Assembly: GCA_050299555.1 (NCBI GenBank)
Contig: JBNKWA010000008.1
Span: 73,803 to 137,802 of the forward strand
Reading direction: 5' to 3'
DNA length: 64,000 nucleotides
Origin: JBNKWA01 sp050299555
Lineage (GTDB): Bacteria; Pseudomonadota; Alphaproteobacteria; Rhodobacterales; Rhodobacteraceae
Position 1 is the first letter of the stretch, and every line of letters starts with the position of its first letter. The translations under genes were made by a program, and so were the position numbers. The notes beneath the pieces were generated by a model. That model had not been told where the DNA came from and ran no database searches. It saw only the letters and a list, made by a program, of their open reading frames with translations. Positions 40,956 through 49,814 of this stretch are shown here, in pieces.

Positions 40956-42524
40956 TCAGCCACCACCGCCCCGACGCTCTTTTTCGGCCGCTGAATTCGG
41001 CTGCCCCGCGAACGCATCCGCATGAAGCTTGCGCAACTCGGCCTTCTGAACCTTGCCCATGGCGTTCCTCGGCAGCGCATCGGCCAGGAAGATGCGCTTG
41101 GGCTGCTTGAATTTCGCCAGTCTCCCCGCCAGCGCAGCGACAATGGCCTCGGCCGTCGGCGCCCCGCCAGCCTGTGGCACCACGACCGCGGCGACGGCCT
41201 CGCCGAAATCGTCGTGTGGCAGCCCGATCACGGCGCTCTCCAGAATCCCTGGCAAGGCGTCGATCTCCACCTCGACTTCCTTGGGATAGACGTTGTAGCC
41301 GCCCGAGATGATCAGGTCCTTCGACCGGCCAACGATGCTCAGGTACCCGTCAGCATCCACCCTGCCGAGATCGCCGGTGACAAAGAACCCGTCCGGGCGG
41401 AACTCCTGCGCTGTCTTTTCCGGCATGCGCCAGTACCCCTTGAAGACGTTGGGGCCCCTGACCTCGATGCCACCGATCTCGCCCGCCGGCAGAACCTGCC
41501 CCGTTTCCGGGTCGGCGATCCGCAGCGACACATCCGGCAGCGCGAAGCCCACCGCCCCCGGCCGGCGCTCGCCCTCATAGGGATTGGAGGCGATCATGTT
41601 GGTCTCCGTCATCCCGTAGCGCTCCAGGATGCGGTGGCCGGTTGCGGCCTCCCATTGGCGATGGGTCTCGGCCAGAAGCGGCGCCGAGCCCGACACGAAA
41701 AGCCGCATGTTCGCGGTCACCGCGCGGTCCAGTCCCGAATGCGCCAAAAGCCTGGTGTAGAAGGTCGGCACACCCATCATCGCGGTGGCCCGCGGCAGGG
41801 CGGCGATGATCGCGTCGGCATCGAAGCGCGGCATCAGGATCACCGAGGCCCCGGCCATCAGCGTCACGTTGGTGGCAACGAACAGGCCGTGGGTATGAAA
41901 GATCGGCAGGGCGTGGATCAGCACGTCATCCGGTGTAAACCTCCAGGCCGAAACCAGCGCGCCAGAGTTCGAGGCAAGGTTCTCGTGGCTCAGCATCGCC
42001 CCCTTCGACCGGCCGGTGGTCCCCGAGGTGTACAGGATCGCGGCCAGGTCGTCGGGGCCGCACGGCACCGGGGTCATCGGGGCGGCGGCGCGCGCGGCAT
42101 CCGCAAGCGTCCCCTCTCCCGCGGCGTCGAGGGTAAAGGAGCGACGCACGGTCGCTGCCTCGGGCAGGCGGCTCAGCTCGGGTTCCCGGCGCGGATCGCA
42201 AACCAGCACCGCGGGCTCGGCGTCGGCGAGGAAATAGCCGACTTCCGCCGGCGTATAGCTGGTATTGAGCGGCTGGAACACGGCACCCGCCATCACTGTT
42301 CCCAGATAGAGGTGCAGCGCGGCGAGCGATTTCTCCACCTGCGCCGTGACCCGGTCGCCGGGCACGACCCCGGCGGCGGCCAGCGCCCCGGCAACCTTCG
42401 AAGCGGCTTCGAAAAGCGCGGCATAGCTGACCTCGCGGCCATCGGGCAGTTCGGCAAAGCGTGCCGTTTCGCGCCCGCGGCTCGCCGCCTGCAGCCGCTC
42501 GATCAGATGATTGGTTTGGGTCAT
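40956..42524 (-). CDS. matB: Malonyl-CoA synthetase (AMP-dependent acyl-CoA ligase)
   Basis: 522 residues from the ATG at 42524 (GGAGG six bases upstream). ANL-family motifs: AILYTSGTTGRSKGAMLSH, RYGMTETNMIASNPYEGERR, FVTGDLGRVDADGYLSI, and the catalytic Lys near the C-terminus in ALPRNAMGKVQKAELR. The MTETNMIxSNPYxGxRRxG stretch is characteristic of MatB, which makes malonyl-CoA from malonate. No malonyl-CoA decarboxylase or malonate transporter is adjacent. fnrL follows on the same strand after 122 bases. Confidence 0.88.
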   Translation of the reverse strand: MTQTNHLIERLQAASRGRETARFAELPDGREVSYAALFEAASKVAGALAAAGVVPGDRVTAQVEKSLAALHLYLGTVMAGAVFQPLNTSYTPAEVGYFLADAEPAVLVCDPRREPELSRLPEAATVRRSFTLDAAGEGTLADAARAAAPMTPVPCGPDDLAAILYTSGTTGRSKGAMLSHENLASNSGALVSAWRFTPDDVLIHALPIFHTHGLFVATNVTLMAGASVILMPRFDADAIIAALPRATAMMGVPTFYTRLLAHSGLDRAVTANMRLFVSGSAPLLAETHRQWEAATGHRILERYGMTETNMIASNPYEGERRPGAVGFALPDVSLRIADPETGQVLPAGEIGGIEVRGPNVFKGYWRMPEKTAQEFRPDGFFVTGDLGRVDADGYLSIVGRSKDLIISGGYNVYPKEVEVEIDALPGILESAVIGLPHDDFGEAVAAVVVPQAGGAPTAEAIVAALAGRLAKFKQPKRIFLADALPRNAMGKVQKAELRKLHADAFAGQPNSAAEKERRGGGG

Positions 42525-42680
42525 GCACACCTCCGGGACCGCGCTCTCGGCGACTATACGACCGGCAAGCCGCCGCGCGCGAGGGGCGCCGAGGGAAGCG
42601 CCCAGGCATGACGACGCCCCCCCTTTGCATCCGCGCCGATCGCGCAGCCCGAAGACTGCGCGATTCGCTTCAGCGACGGC

Positions 42681-44624
42681 TCACTTGACCGCGTCGAAGT
42701 CGGCCTTGGCGCGGTCGAGCACCACGCCGATGTCGTCGGCGAGCATCAGCCCGTCGGCGACCAGCGCATCGGCGCTGGCACCGACAGCCTGCAGATAGGC
42801 GTCGCCATCGGCGTAGCGGTCGGCGACCGGCACCCGCGCATCGCTGGCGGCGGCAGCCTTGTCGGCAGGCAGCGGCAGGAAGGTGCCGGTCAGCCCGCAC
42901 AGATCGCCGTCGGCGAAGCCGGCCTTGCGCAGGTTCCAGCCCCAGTAGGTGCCCAGCGGTTCCGCCACCTGCGGCAGTTCCACCCCGCCCTCCTCGATGC
43001 CGTCGGCGTCGAGCGCCGGGACCAGCACCGGATAGGCCGCACCGCCCGTCGGCGGCATGGTCGCGTAGTCGCGCACCTGCAGCACGTTGTAGACCGGCAC
43101 GAAGTCATCCCCGGCGAATTCCGGCAGCTTGAGCGCCGGCAGCGACACCAGGGTGCCGTCAGCAAGGCTCGGATAGCGGCTGGCGGGCGGTTCGGCGCCA
43201 TCCGCCACCCAGTCGTTCATCGCCGTCAGCAGTGCCCGCATCAGCGGCGCCGAGGAGACCGGGTTGGTCGGGAAGCGGCAGGTGTCGGCCGGCCCCGAGG
43301 CCGCCGTCCAGCCGTTGAAGTGCGGCGCGCCGGCGACGAAGTAGAGCCGCACGTCCTCGGGCATGGTCAGCGGCTCGCCCGCCGGCGAGGTGGTCAGAAG
43401 CGCCGCCCGGGCCTGCCAGAACTCGGTCGAGGTGTCGGTATGCATCACCTTGGGGCAGGTATCGGTGGCGGTGCAGGCGGACAGGATGCTCTCGGTCCTG
43501 CCGGTCAGCGGATCGGTGGTTTCGGCATAGGTGAACGGGAACTGGTCGCCGGGGAAATCGTGATCCTCGTGCTGGCGCGAATATCGCCCCGGCTGGGCGA
43601 ACCGGTAGTTGGTGAAGGTCTTGCGCGAGCCTGCGATATGGGCCATCGCGCCGTCGAAGACCCGGTTGCCCTGCCCGTCGGCGTTGAAGCCCTGATAGAT
43701 CAGGTCGCGCAGATAACGGCCCGACTGCGAGATGCCGAGCGCGATGGTGTGCTCGATGCCGGACAGCGGAGAGGCGGCGTCATGCCCCGGGCTGCCACGC
43801 AGGAACGACACCAGATCGGTGGTGGCGACGAAGGCCAGCCCCGTGGGCCGCGCGTCCTTGGCCGGGTAGATGAATTCGTAGATCGCGCCGGCGTCCAGCC
43901 CCTCGGGCCGGGTGATCTCGATTTCCGTCTCCGAGACGTAGCGGAACGATAGCCCCGGCGCGGTGGCGCGCGGGTCGGTCGGGCGCTGGCGCACCGTCAG
44001 GCTGGCCTTTGCCGGGTCGAGATCGGCGGCCGGATAGGTAAGCGCAGCGGTGATCACCGCATCGGGCTTGTCGAAGACGAACTCCTCGCGCGAGGGGCCG
44101 GTCACGCCCTCGGCCACCGGCAGGGTGAGGTTGAGCAGATCGTCGGGAATGTCAGACTGCCAGCCGCTCCAGACCACGGTATAGCCCTGGCGCATCAGAA
44201 AGCCGTCGCCGGCGTCCTCGGCGGTTTCCGGGATGCCGGAGCCGCCCGAGAGATTCATCAGCAGGAAGGACAGGTTGCGGCCGCGATTGGGCACCTCGTA
44301 GAAAAGCGTGCCGTTGCCCTTGGCCGCATCGACCGGCTTGAGGATCGAGACCTCGGTGGAAAACTCCACCAGCCCCTCGGCATTGACCGGGGCATGGTCC
44401 AGATCGACGATCTTCTGTCCGCGTTCGGATGCCGGGTCGATGGCATAGTGCACGATCGCATCAATGCGCTCATAGACACCGGCATCGCCGAATTCGGTGC
44501 CGCCGAAGGCCGGGCTGATGGTGTTGGTGACGTCGATGGCCGTGACCTTCGCCGCGGCCGAGCCCACCAGTGCGGTTCCCGCCAGCAGCGTCCCGACCAG
44601 TGTCCTGAACGTCGTCCTTTTCAT
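42681..44624 (-). CDS. Large secreted alpha/beta hydrolase-domain protein
   Basis: 647 residues. A signal peptide ends near VGSAAA-KV. The N-terminal half is beta-rich (AFGGTEFGDAGVYERIDAIVHY); the C-terminal half carries the serine nucleophile motif GISQSGRYLRDLIYQGFN and a later AGAPHFNGW segment with a possible catalytic His. The pattern fits the alpha/beta hydrolase-domain family (Abhydrolase_10 type), periplasmic or secreted. Substrate unknown. It is divergent from the PQQ dehydrogenase, sharing a 327-base regulatory region, which suggests but does not prove a related substrate. Confidence 0.78.
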   Translation of the reverse strand: MKRTTFRTLVGTLLAGTALVGSAAAKVTAIDVTNTISPAFGGTEFGDAGVYERIDAIVHYAIDPASERGQKIVDLDHAPVNAEGLVEFSTEVSILKPVDAAKGNGTLFYEVPNRGRNLSFLLMNLSGGSGIPETAEDAGDGFLMRQGYTVVWSGWQSDIPDDLLNLTLPVAEGVTGPSREEFVFDKPDAVITAALTYPAADLDPAKASLTVRQRPTDPRATAPGLSFRYVSETEIEITRPEGLDAGAIYEFIYPAKDARPTGLAFVATTDLVSFLRGSPGHDAASPLSGIEHTIALGISQSGRYLRDLIYQGFNADGQGNRVFDGAMAHIAGSRKTFTNYRFAQPGRYSRQHEDHDFPGDQFPFTYAETTDPLTGRTESILSACTATDTCPKVMHTDTSTEFWQARAALLTTSPAGEPLTMPEDVRLYFVAGAPHFNGWTAASGPADTCRFPTNPVSSAPLMRALLTAMNDWVADGAEPPASRYPSLADGTLVSLPALKLPEFAGDDFVPVYNVLQVRDYATMPPTGGAAYPVLVPALDADGIEEGGVELPQVAEPLGTYWGWNLRKAGFADGDLCGLTGTFLPLPADKAAAASDARVPVADRYADGDAYLQAVGASADALVADGLMLADDIGVVLDRAKADFDAVK

Positions 44625-44951
44625 CGCTTCCTCCTGTTGTGCGATCCGGGGCCCTCACCCTCGTGGTCGATCCCGACCCACCACGACGATAGCCGTGTAA
44701 GCACCGCACGTAAAAGGCGTATCGAAGCAGGCCACAACATCTCTTGCGGTACTCGGGCCGCCCGGTTATCCCCGGAGGCTCTACGGGTGCGGCCACGGCA
44801 ACCACCTCGCCCTGCCGTCGGCGCGGCCATGCCGATCGTCGTACGACCAAGGTGCAATTCCCGTGGCCAACGCCGAGGCGAATAATGTCGCCACCCCGCA
44901 ACACGGGACTTGGGCCGGCGCGCAGCCGGTCAAACACTGGGAGGAGACAGA
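44625..44951. other. Divergent control region of the hydrolase and PQQ dehydrogenase genes
   Basis: 327 bases without a gene. It holds the motif site at 44842-44855, the palindrome GTCGTACGAC (44838-44847) and the ribosome site GGGAGGAGACAG (44939-44950) before the dehydrogenase ATG. A weaker TACG-like pair (CGATACGCC / ACGTG on the minus strand, about 44708-44728) is nearer the hydrolase gene. Confidence 0.6.
44842..44855 (+). promoter_or_regulatory. Quinoprotein-region motif site A (TACGACCAAGGTGC)
   Basis: One of four intergenic sites sharing TACGAC-N4-GT. It ends 97 bases before the PQQ dehydrogenase start and overlaps the perfect palindrome GTCGTACGAC. Probable binding site of a shared activator; the regulator is not in the window. 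Confidence 0.55.
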
Positions 44952-46715
44952 ATGAACCGGTTCGTACTGGCAGTTGTCGCGTCACTATGCGCCACCGCTG
45001 CGGCGCAAGCCCAGGTGACCGAGGACGATCTGCTGAACGACGCGACCACCGTCGGCGACGTACTCACCAACGGCATGGGCCGCGGCCTGCAGCGCTACAG
45101 CCCGCTGACGACGCTGAACAAGGACAACGTGGCCAACCTGGTCCCGGCCTGGGCCTTCAGCCTCGGCGGCGAAAAGCAGCGCGGCCAGGAAACCCAGCCG
45201 CTGATCCATGACGGGATCATGTACATCACCGGCTCTTACTCGCGCGTCTACGCCATCGACGTCGCCACCGGCGACGAGATCTGGCAGTACGACGCCCGCC
45301 TGCCCGAGGGCATCCTGCCCTGCTGCGACGTCATCAACCGCGGCGGCGCGATCTACGGCAACAACTTCTACTTCGGCACGCTGGACGCCCGCATCGTGGC
45401 CCTCGACCTCAAGACCGGCGACACGGTCTGGTCGAAGAAGATCGCCGACTACAAGGAAGGCTACAGCTACACCGCGGCGCCCCTGGTCGTGAACGGCCTG
45501 GTCATCACCGGCAACTCCGGCGGCGAGTTCGGCATCGTCGGCGAGGTACAGGCCCGCGACGCCGAGACCGGCGACCTGGTTTGGACCCGGCCCACGATCG
45601 AAGGCAACATGGGCACGCTGAATGGCCAGGAGTCGACGATGACCGGGACGCTGAACGCGACCTGGCCCGGCGACATGTGGAAGACTGGCGGCGGCGCCAC
45701 CTGGCTTGGCGGCTCCTATGACGCCGATACCAACACCATCGTCTTCGGCGCCGGCAACCCGGCACCCTGGAACAGCCACCTGCGCAACGCCGGCACGCCG
45801 GTCGAAGGCAATACGGGCGACAACCTCTACGCCGCCTCGCGCCTCGGCCTCGACCCGGCAACCGGCGAGATCAAGTGGCACTTCCAGACCACCCCGCGCG
45901 AAGGCTGGGACTTCGACGGGGTCAACGAGGTGGTGCCCTTCGAGGACGCCGCCGGCAACAAGCGCTTCGCCACCGCCGACCGCAACGGCTTCTTCTACGT
46001 GCTGAACCGCGAGGATGGCGGCTTCGTCAACGCCTGGCCCTTCGTCAGCCAGATCTCCTGGGCCAGCGGCATCGACGAGACCGGCCGGCCGATCTACAAC
46101 GAGGACACCCGCCCCGGCGATCCCTCGGCCGCGGCCGACGGCGAGAAGGGCGAGCAGATCTTCGCCGTGCCGTCCTTCCTCGGCGGCAAGAACTGGATGC
46201 CGATGGCCTACAGCCAGTCGACCGGCCTGTTCTACGTGCCCTCCAACGAATGGGGCATGGACATCTGGAACGAGCCGATCACCTACAAGAAGGGTGCCGC
46301 CTATCTCGGCGCCGGCTTCACCATCAAGCCGATCTTCGAGGACCACATCGGCTCGCTGAAGGCGATCGATCCGAATACCGGTGAGGTCAAGTGGGACTTC
46401 CACAACGATGCCCCGCTCTGGGGCGGCGTGATGACCACCGCCGGCGGCCTGGTCTTCACCGGCACCCCCGAGGGTAAGTTCGTCGCGCTCGACGACGAGA
46501 CCGGCGAGGAGCTGTGGTCGTTCCAGACCGGTTCCGGCATCGTCGGCCAGCCCGTCACCTGGGAACAGGACGGCGAGCAGTTCGTGTCCATCGTCTCCGG
46601 CTGGGGCGGCGCCGTGCCTCTCTGGGGCGGCGAAGTGGCCAAGAAGGTCAACTACCTCAACCAGGGCGGCACGGTCTGGACCTTCAAGCTGCCCAAGCAG
46701 TTGGCATCACAGTAA
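44952..46715 (+). CDS. PQQ-dependent alcohol dehydrogenase, predicted lanthanide type
   Basis: 587 residues. Signal peptide ends near AAAQA-QV. The eight-bladed quinoprotein propeller is evident, with the adjacent-Cys disulfide PCCD (124/125). Metal and catalytic residues map by family alignment to Glu192 ([11 protein letters not shown]), Asn269 (GAGNPAPWN) and Asp320 in GWDFDGVNE. The extra Asp322, two residues after the catalytic Asp, is the known marker of lanthanide-dependent enzymes (XoxF, PedH/ExaF), where calcium enzymes carry Ala. It oxidises methanol, ethanol or another alcohol in the periplasm and should pass electrons to a cytochrome c such as the one at 52745. Substrate not resolved. 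Confidence 0.9.
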   Translation: MNRFVLAVVASLCATAAAQAQVTEDDLLNDATTVGDVLTNGMGRGLQRYSPLTTLNKDNVANLVPAWAFSLGGEKQRGQETQPLIHDGIMYITGSYSRVYAIDVATGDEIWQYDARLPEGILPCCDVINRGGAIYGNNFYFGTLDARIVALDLKTGDTVWSKKIADYKEGYSYTAAPLVVNGLVITGNSGGEFGIVGEVQARDAETGDLVWTRPTIEGNMGTLNGQESTMTGTLNATWPGDMWKTGGGATWLGGSYDADTNTIVFGAGNPAPWNSHLRNAGTPVEGNTGDNLYAASRLGLDPATGEIKWHFQTTPREGWDFDGVNEVVPFEDAAGNKRFATADRNGFFYVLNREDGGFVNAWPFVSQISWASGIDETGRPIYNEDTRPGDPSAAADGEKGEQIFAVPSFLGGKNWMPMAYSQSTGLFYVPSNEWGMDIWNEPITYKKGAAYLGAGFTIKPIFEDHIGSLKAIDPNTGEVKWDFHNDAPLWGGVMTTAGGLVFTGTPEGKFVALDDETGEELWSFQTGSGIVGQPVTWEQDGEQFVSIVSGWGGAVPLWGGEVAKKVNYLNQGGTVWTFKLPKQLASQ

Positions 46716-46737
46716 AAACTTCCTCCCTGCGACTGGT

Positions 46738-46767
46738 GGTGCGCCCCTCCTTGGGCGCACCTTTTTT
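46738..46767 (+). terminator. Rho-independent terminator of the PQQ dehydrogenase gene
   Basis: Perfect 9-base-pair stem GGTGCGCCC (46738-46746) / GGGCGCACC (46753-46761), loop CTCCTT, then TTTTTT (46762-46767), 22 bases after the stop. It ends the dehydrogenase as a single-gene transcript. Confidence 0.93.
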
Positions 46768-46911
46768 GTTGCCGGGCGCGGGCGCCAAGCCCGCTGTCCC
46801 GGCGCCGCCACCACCACCGCCACCCGGCCACCGCGAAAACCCGATCGACACGCGCCCGCGATGGTACCCCCCGGCTCACCGCCGAAGGCGAAGCGGCAGC
46901 CCTCGACACCC

Positions 46912-47826
46912 TCATTCTTGGAACAGGCCCGCGCCGAGATAGCGAAGCCCGGTGTCGATGATGACCGTCACCACCGTCTTGCCCGGCCCCAGCGCCCGGG
47001 CGCGCTGCAGCGCCGCCCAGACGTTCGCACCCGAGGTGATGCCGCCCAGTATGCCCTCCTGCCGGGCCAGGGCGCGGGCGGTAGCGAAGGCATCCTCGTC
47101 CTTCACCTGCACGACCTCGTCCACAAGGTCGCGGCGCAGGATGCGCGGCACAAAGCTCAGGCCGATACCCTCCAGACTGTGCGAACCGCTGGTGTCGCCG
47201 CCGGAGATGTTGCGCACGTAAAACGGCTCCGCCGCGACGATGCGTATCCTTGGATCATGTGCCTTCAGCACCTCGGCATTGCCCGAGATGCAGCCGCCCC
47301 CGCCCACGACGCAGACGAACTCGTCGACCCGGCCGCCGATCCGGTCCAGGATCTCCCGGCCCATGGGGTGATAGCCGAGCTTGTTGTCGGGATTGTTGAC
47401 CTGGTCGGGCCAGAAGGTGCCCGGCTCACCGATCAGTTCCCGGGCGCGGGCGATCATGCGGTCGATCACCCCGGCGGTCAGGATGCCGCCCTCCGCGTGC
47501 ACCAGTTCCACCTCGGCACCAAAGGCGCGCATGGTGCGGATCTTCTCTTCCGCGAACCCGTCCGACGAGACGAAATGCGCCTTGTAGCCACGGGTGGCGC
47601 AGATCATGGCCAGCGAACTGCCGGTGCTGCCACCGGTATATTCAACCACCCGCCCCCCGGGCTTCAGCTCACCGCGCCGCTCGGCACCGTCGATCATCGA
47701 CAGCGCCATGCGGTCCTTCATGCTGCCGGTGGGGTTGGCACCTTCCCACTTGACCCAGACATCGGCGCAATCGGCGTCGGTCAGCTTGCGCAGGCGGATC
47801 AGCGGCGTTTTTCCGACAAGCTCCAT
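46912..47826 (-). CDS. Cysteine synthase-family PLP enzyme
   Basis: 304 residues from the ATG at 47826 (GGAGG eight bases upstream). Fold type II features: VGKTPLIRLRKL, the PLP lysine in GANPTGSMKDRMALSM, substrate loop EYTGGSTGSSLAM, phosphate loop VVGGGGCISGN (unusual Gly/Cys-rich form of GTGGT) and GITSGANVWAAL. The family makes cysteine from O-acetylserine or cleaves/condenses related amino acids; the altered phosphate loop makes an exact call unsafe. It is divergent from an HxlR regulator that likely controls it. Confidence 0.85.
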   Translation of the reverse strand: MELVGKTPLIRLRKLTDADCADVWVKWEGANPTGSMKDRMALSMIDGAERRGELKPGGRVVEYTGGSTGSSLAMICATRGYKAHFVSSDGFAEEKIRTMRAFGAEVELVHAEGGILTAGVIDRMIARARELIGEPGTFWPDQVNNPDNKLGYHPMGREILDRIGGRVDEFVCVVGGGGCISGNAEVLKAHDPRIRIVAAEPFYVRNISGGDTSGSHSLEGIGLSFVPRILRRDLVDEVVQVKDEDAFATARALARQEGILGGITSGANVWAALQRARALGPGKTVVTVIIDTGLRYLGAGLFQE

Positions 47827-47842
47827 CGCCACCGCCTCCCCA

Positions 47843-47865
47843 GTCACTTTCAAAATCGAAGTGAC
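47843..47865. promoter_or_regulatory. Candidate HxlR-type operator
   Basis: Inverted repeat GTCACTT (47843-47849) / AAGTGAC (47859-47865) with a 9-base AT-rich spacer, 17 bases upstream of the cysteine synthase-like start. HxlR proteins are dimers that bind such repeats in divergent promoters. Confidence 0.6.
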
Positions 47866-47875
47866 CTTTAGCGCT

Positions 47876-47904
47876 TTGACTTGCATTTTGCAACCGACTA
47901 GGCT
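47876..47904 (+). promoter_or_regulatory. Promoter of the HxlR regulator gene with embedded palindrome
   Basis: TTGACT (47876-47881), 17-base spacer, TAGGCT (47899-47904), with the regulator ATG 23 bases further. The spacer begins inside the perfect palindrome TTGCA-TTT-TGCAA (47881-47893), a likely second operator through which the regulator could block its own promoter. Confidence 0.65.
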
Positions 47905-47927
47905 GGCAGGCGTAAGGGAGCGCTTCC

Positions 47928-48302
47928 ATGACCCTGCAGACCCGGAACTACCGATCCCACTGCTCCATTGCGCGGACGCTGGAACTCCTGGGCGACAAGT
48001 GGACCCTGCTAGTGGTGCGCGACCTGATCTGGCACGACAAGCACACCTACGGCAGCTTTCGGGAAAGCGCCGAGGCCATCCCCACCAACATCCTCGCCGA
48101 ACGTCTCAAGCGGCTCGAGGAGGCGGGCCTTGTCACCAAGAAGGCCTATCAGGAACGGCCGGTACGCTACCGCTACAACCTCACGGCCGCGGGCCGGTCG
48201 CTGGAGCCGATGCTGCTGGCGATCATGCAATGGGGGCACGCGCATCTTGGTGGCGGGCTGCATGATCCCAGGGCAGGCCAGGGCGGGCCATCGGGCGGCT
48301 GA
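47928..48302 (+). CDS. HxlR-family transcriptional regulator
   Basis: 124 residues. The winged-helix HxlR pattern is clear: CSIARTLELLGDKWTLLVVRDL near the N-terminus (Cys about 11 conserved in redox-sensing members), then NILAERLKRLEEAGLV and RPVRYRYNLTAAGRSL. It probably regulates the divergent PLP enzyme gene and itself via the two palindromes between them. The signal could be a reactive electrophile or disulfide stress, known for other HxlR proteins, but that is inference. Confidence 0.9.
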   Translation: MTLQTRNYRSHCSIARTLELLGDKWTLLVVRDLIWHDKHTYGSFRESAEAIPTNILAERLKRLEEAGLVTKKAYQERPVRYRYNLTAAGRSLEPMLLAIMQWGHAHLGGGLHDPRAGQGGPSGG

Positions 48303-48313
48303 CCGGCGGAAAT

Positions 48314-48327
48314 TGATCCAGCGCAAG
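48314..48327 (+). promoter_or_regulatory. FNR/FnrL-type box upstream of hemN
   Basis: TTGATCCAGCGCAA matches the TTGA-N6-TCAA core at 7 of 8 positions (GCAA in place of TCAA). It lies 33 bases before the hemN ATG and 11 bases after the HxlR stop. FnrL control of hemN is established in Rhodobacter, and fnrL is at 40 kb in this window. Confidence 0.6.
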
Positions 48328-48360
48328 GTCCGGCGGTCCCGGCGAGGGCATAGACCGGCC

Positions 48361-49716
48361 ATGGACCAGATCAGCCGCCTCCGCGCCCTCGGGCTGTTCG
48401 ACAGCCGGGTGCCCCGCTACACCAGCTATCCCACCGCGCCGATGTTCGGCCCGGCCGTGGGCGCCGCCCGTCAGGCCGAGTGGCTGACGGCACTCGACCC
48501 GGCCGAGCCGGTCTCGGTCTATGTCCACATCCCGTTCTGCGAGCGGCTGTGCTGGTTCTGCGCCTGCCACACCCAGGGCACCCAGACGCTGGCCCCGGTC
48601 GAGGGCTATGTCGGCGCCCTCGAGGCCGAGCTGGCACTGGTCGCCGCGGCGCTGCCGGGGCCAATCCGCATGGGAAGGCTGCACTGGGGCGGCGGCACCC
48701 CGACGATCCTGACACCGGGCCTCATCCACCGCCTTTCCGATGCCATTTCCGGGGTCTTCGCGCCCGCCGAGGGGTTCGAGTTCTCGGTCGAGATCGACCC
48801 GACCCTGGTCGACCGCGACAAGATCGAGGCGTTGGCGGCCCGGGGCATGAACCGGGCCAGCATCGGCATCCAGGACTTCGCACCCGAGGTCCAGAACGCC
48901 ATCGGCCGACTGCAGAGCTTCGACGCCACCCGGACCTGCGTCGACCAGTTGCGCGACGCCGGCATCGGCTCGCTCAACGCTGATCTGGTCTACGGGCTGC
49001 CACACCAGTACGAGGCGCGCATCGCCGACACCATCGACAAGGTGCTGGCGCTCTCGCCCGACCGGGTGGCGCTGTTCGGCTACGCCCATGCCCCCTGGGC
49101 CTCCAGGCGGCAAAAGCTGATCGACGAAGAGGCGCTGCCCAACGACCTCGCCCGTTACCGGCTGGCGACGCTGGCGGCCGAGGCCTTCGCCTTCGCCGGC
49201 TACCAGCCGATCGGCATCGACCATTTCGCCCGGCCCGCAGACAGTCTGGCAGTGGCGGCCCGGACCGGCCGGCTGCGGCGCAACTTCCAGGGCTACACCG
49301 ATGATGGCTGCCCGACGCTGATCGGCCTCGGCGCCTCGGCGATCTCGCGCTTCGCCGGCGGCTATGTGCAGAACGCGGCGGCGACGGCGGCCTACCTGCA
49401 GCTTGTCGGCGACGGGCGGCTGGCCGGCGCCCGCGGCCACGCGCTGACGACCGAGGACCGGCTCAGGGCCCGCAGCATCGAGATGCTGATGTGCGACTTT
49501 CGGCTGGATCGGGCTGCGCTGACGGCAGAGTTCGGTGCCGCGGCCGGCCGGCTCGACCCGATCACCGCCGATATCGCCCGGCAGTTCGGCGAACTGGTCA
49601 CGCTGCAGCACGGGTCCCTGGCCATCCGGCCCGAAGGGCGGCCGCTGACCCGCATCATCGCCAGCGGCTTTGATGCCCATCTCACCCAGGGCGGCCGCTA
49701 CAGCCGCGCCTCCTGA
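48361..49716 (+). CDS. hemN: Oxygen-independent coproporphyrinogen III oxidase
   Basis: 451 residues from the ATG at 48361; a longer frame overlaps the HxlR gene and has no family match. Radical SAM cluster motif CERLCWFCACHTQGT with the extra Cys of HemN, preceded by VPRYTSYPTAPMF, the substrate-contacting N-terminal segment. GGGTPTIL, SVEIDPTLVDRDK and the C-terminal HemN domain with IEMLMCDFRLD follow. It decarboxylates coproporphyrinogen III during heme synthesis without oxygen, which fits the FNR-like box upstream. Confidence 0.95.
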   Translation: MDQISRLRALGLFDSRVPRYTSYPTAPMFGPAVGAARQAEWLTALDPAEPVSVYVHIPFCERLCWFCACHTQGTQTLAPVEGYVGALEAELALVAAALPGPIRMGRLHWGGGTPTILTPGLIHRLSDAISGVFAPAEGFEFSVEIDPTLVDRDKIEALAARGMNRASIGIQDFAPEVQNAIGRLQSFDATRTCVDQLRDAGIGSLNADLVYGLPHQYEARIADTIDKVLALSPDRVALFGYAHAPWASRRQKLIDEEALPNDLARYRLATLAAEAFAFAGYQPIGIDHFARPADSLAVAARTGRLRRNFQGYTDDGCPTLIGLGASAISRFAGGYVQNAAATAAYLQLVGDGRLAGARGHALTTEDRLRARSIEMLMCDFRLDRAALTAEFGAAAGRLDPITADIARQFGELVTLQHGSLAIRPEGRPLTRIIASGFDAHLTQGGRYSRAS

Positions 49717-49786
49717 ACCCGGACCTACCCTTTCCCGGGCAACCGCTCACGGCGGTGGGGGCGGCTGACCGCGCCGGCCACTCCGA

Positions 49787-49807
49787 GCCGGCGGTTCAGC
49801 CGCCGGC
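49787..49807. terminator. Hairpin between convergent hemN and the Sel1 gene
   Basis: Perfect 8-base stem GCCGGCGG (49787-49794) / CCGCCGGC (49800-49807), loop TTCAG. No T-run on either strand, so terminator function is tentative. Confidence 0.45.
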
Positions 49808-49814
49808 AAGCCGG

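Noticed and set aside
40956..42524. Malonate utilisation cluster
   Set aside because: Only the ligase MatB is present; no malonyl-CoA decarboxylase, malonate transporter or dedicated regulator adjoins it.
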